From: Tetragonia tetragonoides
Lineage: Eukaryota > Streptophyta > Magnoliopsida > Caryophyllales > Aizoaceae
Assembly: GCA_038025085.1 (NCBI GenBank)
Contig: CM076154.1
Span: forward strand, 20,966,501 to 21,030,500
Reading direction: 5' to 3'
Length of the DNA: 64,000 bases
The position numbers were made by a program, and so were the translations under genes. The notes under the pieces are model-generated. The model was not told the origin of the DNA. It made no database searches and saw only the letters and a program-made list of their open reading frames with translations. Every line of letters starts with the position of its first letter. Position 1 is the first letter of the stretch. Below, piece after piece: positions 34,951 through 47,200 of this stretch.

Positions 34951-35737
34951 TGTCGTTTGGGCTTAAGAACGCAGGAGCTACATACCAAAGAACCGCTACA
35001 ACCTTACTCCACGATATGATGCATAAGGAGGCTGAGGTGTATGTAGATGATATGATCATAAAGTCCAAAGACAGACAAGGGCATGTACCCTCACTTCAAA
35101 AGTTCTTTGACAGGTTTAGGAAGTACAATATGAGGCTTAATCCCAAAAAGTGCGCATTCGGAGTCACATCCGGCAAACTTCTAGGATTTGCCATAAGCAC
35201 CAGAGGAATAGAAATTGATCCATCCAAGATCAAAGCCATAATAGACATGCCACTTCAAACGACAGAGAAAGAAATAAAAGGCTTTTTAGGGAGAATCCAG
35301 TACATTAGCAGGTTCATTTCCAAATTAACCATCACATGCGAGCCCATATTCAAGAAACTCAAAAAAGAGGTAAGACAGAATGGGACGAGCAATGCCAAAA
35401 AGCCTTAGACAAAATTAAGGCCTATCTATCCGAACCACCTTTTCTAGTACCGCCCATTCCAGGCATGCCTCTAATCCTCTACCTTACAGTCACAGAAACG
35501 TCAATGGGGGCCATGCTAGCCCAACAAGTAGATAAGGAAGAGAAAGCTATATACTATGTGAGCAAGAAGTTTCTGGAATACGAAACCCGCTATTCATCCC
35601 TAGAAAAGACATGCTTAGCTTTGGTAGCAACTACTAAAAAGCTACGGCATTACATGCTCCAGCACACGATCCACATAAGATCGAGAGAAAACCCTTTGAA
35701 ATACATCTTCGAAAAGCCCATACTGACGGCAGGATAG
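34951..35737 (+). CDS. Element B reverse transcriptase catalytic box and first RNase H
   Basis: It begins MSFGLKNAGATYQR, then has the catalytic YVDD (VYVDDMIIKSK, about 35038-35070) and GFLGRIQYISRF. The frame changes at about 35350-35400. The RNase H of the RT continues with LILYLTVTETSMGAMLAQQ and IYYVSKKFLEYETRYSSLEK. A TAG at 35735-35737 ends it. The copy is non-functional, but all main motifs are still readable. Confidence 0.87.
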
Positions 35738-35886
35738 CAAGGTGGACAGTCCTCCTCTCAGAATTCGACCTCAAATTTGAACATCAAAAGGCCATAAAAG
35801 GGCATGCTATCTCGGAATATCTAGCCGACCAGGCCATACATGAACCAGATCACAAGGAAGAATATCACTTTCCGGGCGAAGGGGTT

Positions 35887-36201
35887 ATGACCTTAGATAC
35901 TGAAGCTTGGCAACTATACTTCGATGGAGCATCCAACCAAAAGGGTTTCGGGGTAGGAGTACTAATAGTATCCTCCGAAGATGCACACACACCTATTTCA
36001 GTCAAACTGGACCATGAGGTTATAAATAATGGCGCCGAGTATGAAGCTTGCATAATAGGACTGCAATCCGCCATAAGCCTTGGCATCAAAACACTCTGAG
36101 TCTATGGGGACTCGTCACTCATAATTGACCAAATTTCCAAAGTATGGAAGGTTAAAAGTGAATCCCTGGCACTCTACCAGGAATACTTAGATAAGATCAT
36201 A
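35887..36201 (+). CDS. Element B second RNase H (archaeal-type), Tat hallmark
   Basis: The frame has WQLYFDGASNQKGFGVGVLI with the first catalytic Asp and NNGAEYEACIIGLQSAISLG with the Glu. This second RNase H, between RNase H and integrase, is known only in the plant Tat lineage and identifies element B. A TGA at 36097-36099 interrupts the frame, and the following YGDSSLIIDQ region carries the next catalytic Asp in the same frame. Confidence 0.88.
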
Positions 36202-37596
36202 GTGTATTTCAATCAAATACACTTCACATACCTTCCACGAGAAGATAATCAGTTTGCAGATGCCTGGGCTAAATTAGCAAGCATGATCAATATACCTGAA
36301 ACCATCCGGATGATGCCCATCTGTGTACAAAGGAGATTTGAGCCTTCATATTGTGACACTTTGGAAGTGTTTTACGACGAAGAAGACGAATCGTACACTG
36401 ACATAAGGAATCTGCATGTTTACCAGCTCTACCCTCCTGATTCTAGCCCAAGAGCCCAGAAAGCACTCAGAAGGCTCGCGACCCAATTCCTAGACGTGCA
36501 AGGTCAAATATACAAGAAAAGCCCAAACAGAGTCAACCTCCTATGCCTAGGTACTGAAATGGCCCATAAGGTCCTAAGAGATGTACATGCAGGAGTATGT
36601 GGACCGCACATGAACGGTATGATGCTATCCAGGAAAATAATAAGGCTGGGGTATTATTGGACAACAATGGAAAAGGACTGTTGTGAATTTGTTAAAAGAT
36701 GTGTACAATGCCAGACCCATGCAAATCTACAACATTTACCACCAAGCCCATTATATACCTTCACCTCACCTTGGCCTTTCTCGGCTTGGGGAATCGACAT
36801 CATCGGTAAAATAACCCCAACAGGAAAAGGAGGCCACGAATATATCCTAGTCGCAATCAACTACTTTACTAAATGGGTCGAAGCGCAATCATACGCAAAG
36901 CTCAAAGCAAAGCATGTGGTTAAGTTCATTAAGAATAACATAATAGGAAGATATGGGGTTCCCCAAGAAATCATCAGTGATAACGGATCACACTTCATGA
37001 AAGAAATGATTGAGCTGTAAGCCCAGTTTAAAATCCAGCATCGTAAGTCGTCTCCCTATAGGCCGCAAACAAACGACACAGTAGAGGCAGCTAATAAGAA
37101 CATCAAGAAAATCATTGAAAGAATGTCAGAAAATTATCGTGACTGGCCAGACAAGTTGCCATTCGCACTTTGGGGTTACAGAACATCAGTTCGCGCATCA
37201 ACAGGAGCAACGCCATACTCTTTGGTATACGGAATGGAAGCCGTATTACCAATTGAACTAGAGGTCCCATCTCTAAGGATCATTCTAGAAAGTCAAATCC
37301 CCGAGGTGGATTGGGTCCAAGCCCGATATGACCAATTAGTCTTCCTAGATGAGAAAAGGTTGCAAGCTTTGCACAACGTAAGAGTCTATCAAAAGAGACT
37401 AACTAGGCACTTTAACCAAAGGCTCAAAATGAGGGACCTTAAGGTTGGAGACTTAGTACTTAAGGAGGTAAGTGCCAATGTCACTGACCCAAGAGGTAAA
37501 TTTCGACCCAACTGGTCAAGCCCGTTTATCATTACAAAGATCTTAACAGGTGGCGTTGCAAGATTGGCAGATTTAAACGGGATTGAATTCAATTAA
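36202..37596 (+). CDS. Element B integrase, interrupted
   Basis: The zinc-binding domain is seen as HAGVCGPHMNG...CCEFVKRCVQCQ. The catalytic core has GIDIIGKITPTGKGGHEYIL (Asp), IISDNGSHF (Asp) and YRPQTNDTVEAANKNIKKII with the Glu. A TAA at 37018-37020 interrupts the frame. The C-terminal region from 37123 (MSENYRDWPDKLPFALWGYR...) includes GDLVLKEV and WSSPFIITKIL. There is no chromodomain. Confidence 0.87.
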
Positions 37597-38065
37597 TGGA
37601 TAAACATGGATCAATTAAAGAGGTTCTATTCTTAGGCAAGACACCCAATATAGCACTTTCGAGAGGCCCACACAAGGCTAACTAATCCCCGAAAAAAAAA
37701 AAAAACGGATTTAATGTTAAAAAAACAAACGGATAAGAACTACGAGCGGCCTGATTCCCCTAAAAGGATATGTAGGACAACCCAATTACAATTGGGTCCG
37801 GCCCCTTCATCAAATTCGCATTCAAAAGTTGTTAAAAACTGTGCACATAATAAACACAAGGTTGCAATATTAAAATAAGCATGTCTCCTTAGATAATAAT
37901 AAAGTCCATTACAATACTTGGCAATTCCTAAATAAAAAAAAATAAATTAACTAAATCTAAAAAAAGGGGCACATCACCCTTATTGAATTTAAAGCAAATA
38001 AAAGACAATCCTAAGCTAAGACATGCTCCAAAAGCAAAGGTCCCAGAATTTGGGGATTCATGTTT
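37597..38065 (+). other. Element B post-integrase region, right end truncated
   Basis: It contains the GGCCTGATTCC...GGTCCGGCC box at 37748-37803, also present in element C. No polypurine tract or 3' LTR follows before unrelated LINE sequence. Position 38065 is the estimated junction. Confidence 0.5.
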
Positions 38066-40230
38066 GGGGAGCTCCCGTCCTTTCTTCCTGTTTACCCAAT
38101 GAATTTTCTCGTTATTCTCCGTGGTGGTGAAATAGCTACAGTTCCTGCATTCAATGCATCCGCTGCTCGAGGGTGTGATGGCGGTTTGGGGTTTTTTCGG
38201 CGTTGTCTTTCTCTCTCTCTAGGAGGATGGGTCTATGAGCTCCCAGCTGTTCATAGACCTTTTATTCAATTGCGTTCACTGTTCAAGCCTATGGTCCAGC
38301 CAGATTTGGGTATTATCTTCTGTTCCTTGAGCTCATTGGCCTTCTATTAAAGGCAACTTCAGGCTTGTTGGCTAAGTGCACCTTTCCCTCTCATTCTCTT
38401 TGTTAGTCATTTATGCTCTGACTGCTTTTATTGCTTTGGTTATTTATGGCATCCTCTAAGAGTTTCAAGGCTGTTGTTATTGAGGATTCCCCTTCTAATG
38501 GAAACCCTAGGTAAACTACAACTGAAACTCAGAATGCTTCATTTAATATGTCTGAAAATTTTTCTGCTGAGAATGCTGGTCCTAGTCAACCTCGATTTTG
38601 TTTTACCTTCTTCTTTTCTCTCAAATTTTACTATGGATGACCTCCCTCAAGTTAAAACTCATATGGCTGAATTTTCTGAGTTGTGTCTTTTTGGTAAAGT
38701 GTTAGGAGAGACTGCTAATTTTAAAGCTACTAAAACTAAAATCAAGTCTGATTGGAAAGCGGTTAGTGGTGATGTGGAGTATTTAGACCTAGGTAACAGA
38801 TGGATGATGTTTAGATTTTCTAATGCTAGTGATAAGTTGATGGTCTGGAGGGACAGACCGTGACATGTACAGGGTGAGCTTCTTGTGTTCATTCCTTGGA
38901 AGCTAAGGTTTGATCCCTCTGATGAAGAACTAACTAGGACAAACTTATGGATTAGAATTCCCAAAATGCATGCTGAGCTTGTTGGTCTAGACTTTGTTAT
39001 GGCTTTTTTTTACAGATCAATGGTCTTGGTAACCTCATTAAGCTAAAGGACTTTACTTCTATTAAGAGAGGACTTAAGTTTGCAAGAATTTGTGTGAATG
39101 TTGATGTTACTAAGCCACTAAAAACTTCTGCTAAAGTTCCTAGGTCTAATGGTGTGGATTGGTATCTTGTTTGGTATGAGAATTTTTTTCAGTTGGTTGT
39201 ACTTGTTGTGGTACAGAAGAGCATGTGGTAGAAAAAATGTTCTCTTATGTCTGATGTGCACAAAATAGTCAATGTTGTGCTTGAAAAAAGCCCTTTCCAC
39301 CAAGATCTCATTGAAAAAACTCTACAGAAAGCTTTGGTGAAAGAAAATGTTGATTCCAGGGTTGAGCATACTACTAACTGGACAACTGTCACCTCCTCTA
39401 AGCCCAAGTTCAACTCTCTGCCTCCTAAGAAAAAATTCTCTAAACAGTCTTCCCAATCTGATGTGAAAAAAGCTTATGTTTCTCCAATGGATAAGCAATC
39501 CTCTCTCAAGTCTAACGGCATAAAAATCAGTGATGAACAACCCCCTCCTAGATTTAAGCTTTCCAAGCCTGCTCTAGTAGGTAAAGGAAAGAATGTGCTA
39601 CAATCTGTGGTCTACTTTGATTCTGTTGATGAAGGTAAGGATGGTTCTAGTAGCATCCCCTTTGCTGATGAGAATGGAATGAGTCCCATAAGAGCTGGTG
39701 GGAAGCCTGTGCTAGCTCTTGAGTCTCATGCTGCCATGGCTAGCTCACTACCCCTTGTCCCCGTTGTTGTCCCAGACTCTCTTCAGGTTGTTTACCCAGA
39801 TGACTTGATCTTAGCTAATGTTTATCAACAGCTAGGTAGGAGCATGGGTGGAGACCTGTGTTTTTGGTAAACAGTTTCCCGGGCCTGGTCACTTCGTGTT
39901 TCAACCCCAATGCTAACCAGTCTTTGTTGCTGGAAGATGTGGAAGATGATGAGGATCATCTTGATGATGATGATGTGATGGATCCTTCTTTTCACTTTAT
40001 GCACTCTGATAGCTCCTTGCTTCAGAAAATTTATTTTCTTGAGGTTGAGCACAATGAGCCCTCTACAGGGTCAGCTCAATCTGATGCTTCTAAAAGGAGG
40101 GTCCATAGTGATGCTACGATGGATTCAACAGGTTGCTTTCTCAAGAGGGCAAGGAATTAATTCAGTTCTTATTTAGAATGTTACCTTTAAATTATGTTTT
40201 ATGACTAATGTCTCATTTTGGAATGGGTGA
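38066..40230 (+). mobile_element. LINE fragment: 5' UTR and ORF1, ORF2 missing
   Basis: The first 380 bp look like a LINE 5' UTR with pyrimidine-rich parts. ORF1 follows. Just after it, at about 40201, the words for SFWN may be the remains of an ORF2 endonuclease start, after which the LINE similarity stops. No poly(A) tail or target duplication was found. Keeping the 5' end while losing the 3' end is the reverse of normal LINE truncation and implies a later deletion or another insertion. Confidence 0.6.
38446..40160 (+). CDS. LINE ORF1 (DUF4283-type), broken
   Basis: The likely start is the ATG at 38446 (MASSKSFKAVVIEDSPSNGN), stopped by a TAA about 66 nt later. A DUF4283-like RNA-binding region follows (KVLGETANFKATKTKIKSDW, then LGNRWMMFRFSNASDKLMVW). 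In a shifted frame near 39195-39235 there is a zinc-knuckle remnant (CTCCGTEEH). A low-complexity tail from 39247 to 39870 and an acidic C-terminus (EDVEDDEDHLDDDD) ending in KRARN are read in two further frames. ORF1 proteins bind LINE RNA; this one is disrupted. Confidence 0.7.
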
Positions 40231-40800
40231 GTAGTTTGAAAGGCATGAAACTCTTTGATATGTAGGTTATCTTCTATACTTAGAAATTAAAATAAATATT
40301 GGGCTATAAAAGCAAACGTTTTCCTGATTTAAAAGTTTGTCTCTCTACGCTCTTTGTGAACTGAATGACATTTTTATAGAGAGAAAAATGAGTGATTGTT
40401 CTTAGCATGTTGCCCACAACAAAGTATTGTTCCTCACTTAAAGTACACTATAAGTTCTACTGTACCTTTCTGCTTATAAGAAGTACTAAACGTAGACATT
40501 TTCCATATCAACAGACGACTTGAGTAAGTTGTCCTTTTGTACTTAGGAGAGCTCCTAGGTAAGTTGGCTTGGTAGAGTTACTAAATGCGCTATGTTAATT
40601 TAGAGGTAGATTGACCGCGTTGTAAATGTTGCTTAATAAAAGAAGTAGTGTTTAAAGTCCTTCTGGCCGAGGTCTTTTATCCTTTGTAGTTGCAAAGGGG
40701 TTTCCTCGTAAAATCGAATGTGCTTTAAATATTGTTATTTGCTTAGTCGATTTTACTCATTGTTAAAATTCCGCAAAATAGTGTAGTACACAATCCACCC
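40231..40800 (+). other. Unassigned, possible decayed copia-type LTR
   Basis: No gene. The stretch GGGGTTTCCTCGTAAAATC (about 40696-40714) and the C-run before CTCATGTG at 40796-40806 resemble the 3' part of Ty1/copia LTRs. I could not place a start, and no PBS follows. Confidence 0.3.
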
Positions 40801-41259
40801 CCCTCATGTGTACTTACACTCACTATGTTACTTGTAGATTTTGTGTTCAAGTTGCACCAACAACACTTTGTATTCCCCTTTTTTATCATTTATTTTCTTC
40901 TCTCATTTTATTTGTACACTGCACCTCTTTACTTGTATTATTATTTTCATTTTTTTTAATGGAAGTATTACTCTATCCCTTTCCTCCCTTTTTACCATTA
41001 CTTTTTGTTAGGCCATTACTTTTTCCAGTAAAATAAGTCACAAACAAGTTATTGGAGCATAATCTTTACCAAAAGTACACCAATTTAATCTACTAACAAA
41101 CATATTGGTAGATCATAATGTTTAACTTGTACACATATTATTTATGTTACAAGTTTGTCAAATTTCATTTTAATAGTAATATATCAACACCATAAATGTA
41201 AAGATTCTGTTTTTGTTGTCAAGTAATGTATGATACTCCATATACCATTACACACACGG

Positions 41260-41313
<54 letters not shown>

Positions 41314-42480
41314 CTTATCAAACACAATTACTCCAAATCTCCAATAAGACTTATCATTTACATGTAGCGATTCACAATGGCAGAGGTAGGGGAGACTAGT
41401 GAGTCATTGCCTGCCACCCTAGAAACCAATAAAACTATTATATGCATGACAATATTATATTAGCTTATTTGCCTTGTTGGTCTCCTTGCTTTTGTGTTAA
41501 GCCTCACCATGTTACCTGTAAATTTTGTGTTCGAGTTGCATCGACAATATTTTTTCTTTTCTTTGGACTTTTTTTTGTCTACTTCTTACCACTACTTTTT
41601 GTTGGGTCACTACTTTTTCTAGTAAAGTGAGTCACAAATATATTGTTGAATCATAATATTTAACTAGTACACCAATTTAATCTCATAACAAACATATTGA
41701 TGGAACATTATTTAACTTGTACATATATTATTTATGCTAGTTTTCCCTTTTTTAATTTCAATTTTACTTTAGTTTTAGTTAATGTTTTTGTTTATTTTAA
41801 TTTTCTTCAAGTTTTGACATGATTTTATTTTATGTTCTTAAAATTCTATCGATCTATTTGCTTTTATGAAAAAGAGGAGAAAAAAGAACCCTCGATATAT
41901 ATACATATAAATATTTTGTTTTTTGTTGTCAAGTAATGTATGATACTTCATATACCATTACACACACATGCACACCACTTTTTAAACATAATTATTCCAA
42001 ATAAGAGTTATCATTTACATGCAATGATTCACAAAGGCGGAGATATAGGGAGACTAGTGTGTTTCATGGCCTTCCCTCATCATTCTAGAAACCAATAAAT
42101 ACTTTATATGCATGACTATTATATTAGCTAATTTGCCTTGATGATCTTCTTGCTTTTGTGTTAAACCTCGCCTGTTACCTGTAGGTTTTGTGTTCGAGTT
42201 GCATCAACAACATTTTTTCTTCTCTCTCTTTTTTTTTTATTTTTTTATTTTTCCGTTTCTTTTCTTTGAACTTATTTTCCTGTTTACTTCTTAGCATTAC
42301 TTTTTGTTAGGCCATTACTTTTTTCAATAAAGTAAAATTAAGTCACAAACATATTATTGGACCATAATATTTAACTAGTACACCAATTTAATCTACTAAC
42401 AAATATATTGGTGTCCATTGTTCAACTTGTACACATATTATTTATGTTACAAGTAGTCAATTTTCATTTTATGTTATTTT
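40801..42480 (+). repeat. Three diverged tandem copies of a 0.67-kb unit
   Basis: The anchor TTTTGTGTTC(A/G)AGTTGCA occurs near 40840, 41525 and 42188. A second anchor, CTACTTTTTGTT or CATTACTTTTTGTTAGG, occurs near 40996, 41590 and 42295. A third, TCAAGTAATGTATGATACT, occurs near 41220 and 41930. Spacing differs by indels. No gene is seen in it. Confidence 0.8.
41262..41312 (+). repeat. CA dinucleotide microsatellite
   Basis: About 25 uninterrupted CA units. The matching place in the next 0.67-kb copy (about 41960-41980) has only a few CA units, so the array expanded after the duplication. Confidence 0.95.
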
Positions 42481-43098
42481 CTTAAATTATATAGTCAAAA
42501 CCTAATATATATTAAAACATACGAGCATTATTTTACAATTATCCTTACACTATTGTTCATATTTGGTGCATCTAATTTTTTTTTATTGGTCCATTATATT
42601 AAGTCTTACAATATGTAAACAATGAATTTATAATATCAACTAAAGTGGACAATAAATTATATAATTTGTCGATCATTTTCTATTCCTACGTACATCAAAA
42701 ACATATTTTTCATAACTTATTTCAAATATATTCAACACATCATAAATGGATACATAATACATCACTTCTTCATAAGTTCTACTACATGTTTAAATTTACA
42801 TACATCACTTATTTTAGCGTTTACATCATTTTTCAACTCAATTACAAAGGATCATTACTCTCATTTGGAAACAATTTAGCCGACTACTATATTTTTTTGG
42901 TCGAATAAAATGGATGTTTTGCATTTTCGGTCAAAAAGGGTCCTGATAACCGGTTGTTGCCCTTCCTTGTGAACGCGATTGTGTTACACGCGCCAAATGG
43001 TTGACCTATACGATCCGGCTCAACATAATAGTAAAAGTGGTCCTACCACTCAACAACATCTTGTTGGTTAGATGTGGGTTTTACTAAAAAAAAAGAGG
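42481..43098. other. AT-rich spacer upstream of GP210
   Basis: No gene or mobile element is recognised in these 600 bases. Confidence 0.5.
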
Positions 43099-43697
43099 TT
43101 AAATTACATTGAGGTATACTGAGGTTTGGCGAAATTGCAAAGAGGTATACTCACGTTTGACTAAATACACTGAGGTATACTCCTGACCACTTTTTAACCG
43201 TTGACCAAAATCAAACAAATTTTTGACACAAATATCCCTAGTATACCTCATTGAAAGTTTATAGAAAATATTATTGTGCATTGATTTCCCACTTAATTTG
43301 CACTGCATGCTCGTATATTTTTTGTTGATTGTGTCATATCGTGCTCAAATATGTTACTAATATCGACATATAATTGGCATCAAACTCTCATAACTTTAGA
43401 TCAATAGCTTTTTTTTGGTGCAGACACAAGATTAGACTTGAGTCAATTTTGTGCATGATGAGAGATTGTTTAAATCGAGCCACGAAATTTATTAATTTGT
43501 GGTGCAGTTCTCTCATAGTCAAAAACTAAATAAAAAGGAAAAAGTGGGAAATAAAACTTCCAAGGAGGTATACTAGGGATATTTATGTCCAAAAGTTTGT
43601 TTGACTTTAGTCAACAATTAAAAAGTGATTAGAGTATACCACAGGGTATTTAGTCAAACGTGGGTATACCTATGTACAATTATCAATGTAATTTAAC
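43099..43697 (+). mobile_element. MULE-like MITE, copy 1, upstream of GP210
   Basis: The outer ends are inverted repeats (GTTAAATTACATTGA and its complement at 43683-43697), and the inverted similarity reaches inward for about 200 bp each side. It shares its whole length with copy 2 at 48174-48822 in the same orientation. A-runs flank both ends, so the target duplication is hard to define here. There is no coding capacity. It ends 380 bp before the GP210 start codon. Confidence 0.8.
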
Positions 43698-44077
43698 AAA
43701 AAAAAAAATAAAAATCACTAGTAGTAAATAAAAATGCGTTCTCATTGGTCATCTACTCACCAATCTCCCATCCCCACGTGACCAATCCCGAAGAGGGAAC
43801 ACGTGACCAATCCCGAAGATTCCCTCTTTTCAACCCAACTTTCCTTTCCTTTCCTTTTCTTTTCTTTCTTTTCTTTTCTTTTCTCAGTCTACCAGAAAAA
43901 AAGACCCTCTCAATTCTCAGACTCTTTTAGATTTCCTCACCAGAGTCCCCTCACCTTCTTCCCACTAAAAACCCTCCTTAAACCCTCACAAACATAAACA
44001 ACACAACACAAAACAAAGCAATGCAAATTCAATTCATCTGATTTTCTTTCTGGGTTTTCCCCAAAAAGAACACAAAC
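43698..44077 (+). promoter_or_regulatory. GP210 proximal promoter and 5' UTR region
   Basis: It holds two CACGTG G-boxes at 43775-43780 and 43800-43805, inside a 25-bp direct duplication (each unit CACGTGACCAATCCCGAAGA...). A long pyrimidine tract (about 43843-43888, TTTCC/TTTTC words) follows, typical of plant 5' UTRs and core promoters lacking a strong TATA box. The start of transcription is not determined. Confidence 0.6.
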
Positions 44078-44253
44078 ATGCTTTTCTCAACTCTTTCCAT
44101 CGTTTTTTCCATTGTTCTCTTCTTCACGGCCACTGATTTCACCACAGAAGCCGTATCTGGGCCTCACATTGCTGATGTCAACATTCTATTGCCACCCAAA
44201 ATGACTCACCCTGTTGAGCATCACCTTCAAGGCAGTGATGGCTGCTTCAAATG
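44078..44253 (+). CDS. GP210: GP210 exon 1: signal peptide and N-terminus
   Basis: The ATG at 44078 (context AAACATGC) opens a hydrophobic signal sequence (FSTLSIVFSIVLFFTATDF), followed by the conserved mature start SGPHIADVNILLPPK. The exon stops within the Trp codon of GCFKW at a GTTCGT donor. Confidence 0.95.
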
Positions 44254-47200
44254 GTTCGTATCCTCTTGAACCCACTTGTTAATTTGTAAAATAGTTTTTT
44301 GGGTATTTTTTTTACTGAGCTTCCAAATTAATTAGTTGGTTTTTGAATTTGTTCAATTTCTGCTAGTGGGTTAAAAATAGTGAACTGTGGCCACTTTGTT
44401 AAGCTGCTCTGCTGGTTTTATTTTGGCCATTATGTGTAAAGACGAAACTTAGAGACTTAAAAAGGGCAAGCTACAAAAGCAAATAGATAGCTCTGAATGG
44501 CTTTAATAAGTCATGTACTGTAACTTTTTTGTGAAAACTTAGTGCCAATGACAGAACTTGCTTTGTTTATTTATGAATATTTTTTTCTTAATTTATAAAT
44601 TTATTTTGGGTCAATAAAAAGACTTTTTAATGCTTTTGTTGTTGAGCTTGGTTGCTGGGGTTAAGCACTATGTCAATATGAACTTCATGGTTCATTTGTA
44701 TATTTTTTTTTGTGGTACATTGTATTGTTTAATTAAAGTCTAGCCCCAGTTTAATTTTTTGAATCGTTGAACCTTAGTTGTCTCAAACCAAGGTATGAAG
44801 ATGTGATGTACAAGATATACTTTCTAATTGTTCCCCATTTGGAGAAGTATTATTTATTATCTTTACTACTCGTTTGTCTTAAGAAATGTTATGACTGAGA
44901 TTGGACGGATTCCTCGGGTGCAAAGATCGAAGCAGAATATGATTGTTCTGTTCAACAGGATGATAGTAACTAGCAAATCAATTTGATTAATCTCATTGAT
45001 TGGTAGGATAGCAAATTAGAGGTTCTGGGTTGTGTTGGTAGGGTGAGTATATGCTTCTATTTGGAGTTTTAGACTTATGGATGTTTAGAATCACTTTGAA
45101 ATCCATAACACCTTTTTTTCAACCACTAGGGTAAGGGCTGTGTGTATCTGAGCCTCAAGTCCTTCCACCCATGCCTTATAGGCGATACGCAGCAGGATGA
45201 GTCATTTTGTGGGAAGGTTTGAATTACCTACTATCATCAACCTTCTTCACTTAGTAGAGAAAAAGAACAAATGACTCTTTCCTTCTCATGTCCGCACTCC
45301 ACAGCCCCCTCTTTCGTCACACTGTCACACCTGTGGATTCCTGCTCTCTAAATAAGGGAATCATACAAGATATAAATTTACATAACAGGCACGCTATTTG
45401 ATGTTTTGCTTTGGCAGGTCATGGGATCATCATGATATCTTATCTGTTTTACCTGAGTACAATGAAAGCAGTCACTGTTCAACTAGTGCTCGGCTGAGAT
45501 CAATTGCTCCTTATACTGGACGAAAGGAGACTGCTGTTTATGCAGCTGATGTTCGCACAGGAATTGTACTTCGTATCAAGGTGTACATTGATATTTTTTC
45601 CAGGCTCCAGATATTTCATAACTCTGTTAAACTTGACTTAGATGGTCTTGCAACTCTCCGTGTTCGTGCCTTTGATAGAGAAGGTAAGCAAGACATGTTG
45701 GCAGACCTTTGCTGTTACTGGTTGCTTTTCCCTGGGTATTTGTATATGGCTACTTCTCATTTTATGCACATAAACAAGTCAACTTGCAGAAGGATGATAG
45801 TCACCATTGCAAGTTTGAATTTCCATAATAGTTAGTGAAGTTTCTCCCTGGGTTCTCTGAAATAAAATGTTCATCGGATGATGAAGTTATTCTCAAGCTT
45901 AATGATAAGTCTGATTGATATAGTTAGAAGTTCAAATGTGAATTTGGAGTATCATTGTTTGGCAGCAGTATCTCACTTTTGATAATTTCTGCAGAAAATG
46001 TGTTCTCATCATTGGTCGGCTTACAGTTCATGTGGCAACTAATGCCTGAAAGTGATGGAGCGCCTCATCATCTTGTTCACGTCCCTTTGAGAGATTCTCC
46101 CTTAAGCGACTGTGGTGGCTTTTGCGGTAATTTGGATATACAGATAAAACTTGAAGATAATGTACGTGGAAACTTGTAGGCGAGTTTAGCATTTTGGTCA
46201 CTGTGCCTATGCTACTCTTTTATAATGATTTTGTTTTTCCTTTTCTGTTTTCCAGGATGCATTTTCAGATCTCTTTGTAGTTAAAGGAATTGGAATTGGG
46301 CATGATGTTGTCTCTGTTCATTTGCTTGAGCCCCATTTTGAGCACATGGGGGATAAAATTGTTTTAACTGTAGCAGAAGCAATGTCACTTGATCCTCCTT
46401 CCCCAGCTCTCGTTCTTGTTGGTGCTTTGGTGCAGTACAAGCTTAAAGTCATTCGTGATAACCTTCCTCAAGGTTCGTTTTTATTTAACCTTCTTGTACG
46501 ATAGGAATCACTTTTTGATATTGTATGATGAAGTATATTAATTATTTATCCAAATATATAGTTTGATCATGCAAATGTAGGACACACTCACGCATGTTTT
46601 CAAACAGGGTAGATTATTTTTTATTTCCACCAATTTTATTTTTTATTGTAGTCGAGCTCTGTGATGACATGAATAAACTTGCACAGTTGTCTTTGTGAGA
46701 GAATTTTCTAAGCCCTTTTCTTTCTTATGTGTTTATTTATTTACTTTATTTTTTTCCCACTCTTTTATTAGTTTGGTACTTTTACTATGCTCAGTGAAGT
46801 TTGATGTGTTTACTGAATCTGTTAATGAGATTTCAGTCTTTACTTGATGGGGGTGGCTATTTGGTGTCTTGAGAAGTGTTTTTGTTTGTCCTGCAACTAA
46901 TGTTCAGTATCCCCATTTTCCTTTAGCTAATTACATTTGGAAGTCTAAAGTCCCTCTAATGGTGCGTGCCTTTGTTTGGACTATGGTATTGGGTAGGTTG
47001 AACACACATGACATGTTGTAGCGGAGGCAACCTGAGTGGGCATTATTACCTGAAGTTTGTGTGATGTGCCACAGGGATAGTGAGATTGGTGTGCATTTGT
47101 TCGTGATGTGTGATGTTTCCAGGTCACTCTGGGATAGGATGTTTCGTGGTGAACAGGTTGCTTGTCTGCCACTATTGGTCAGGCTATTCAGATGCGGCTT

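Larger units (their letters stand above)
19809..38065 (+). mobile_element. Element B: Tat/Ogre-lineage Ty3/gypsy retrotransposon, pol-bearing, 3' end missing
   Basis: 5' LTR, PBS, gag, protease, RT, RNase H, a second RNase H-like domain and integrase are all present in order. The element is interrupted by element C at 25255-33881, and its reading frame resumes after the GGCAC duplication. The extra RNase H near 35887-36099 is the hallmark of the Tat lineage. No 3' LTR or polypurine tract is found before LINE sequence starts at about 38066, so the right end is an estimate. Several stops and frameshifts make it defective. Confidence 0.85.

Noticed and set aside
45125..45235. Degenerate SINE in GP210 intron 1
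   Set aside because: GGGTAAGGGCTGTGTGTATCTG resembles an Au SINE word, but the rest is too diverged to support.
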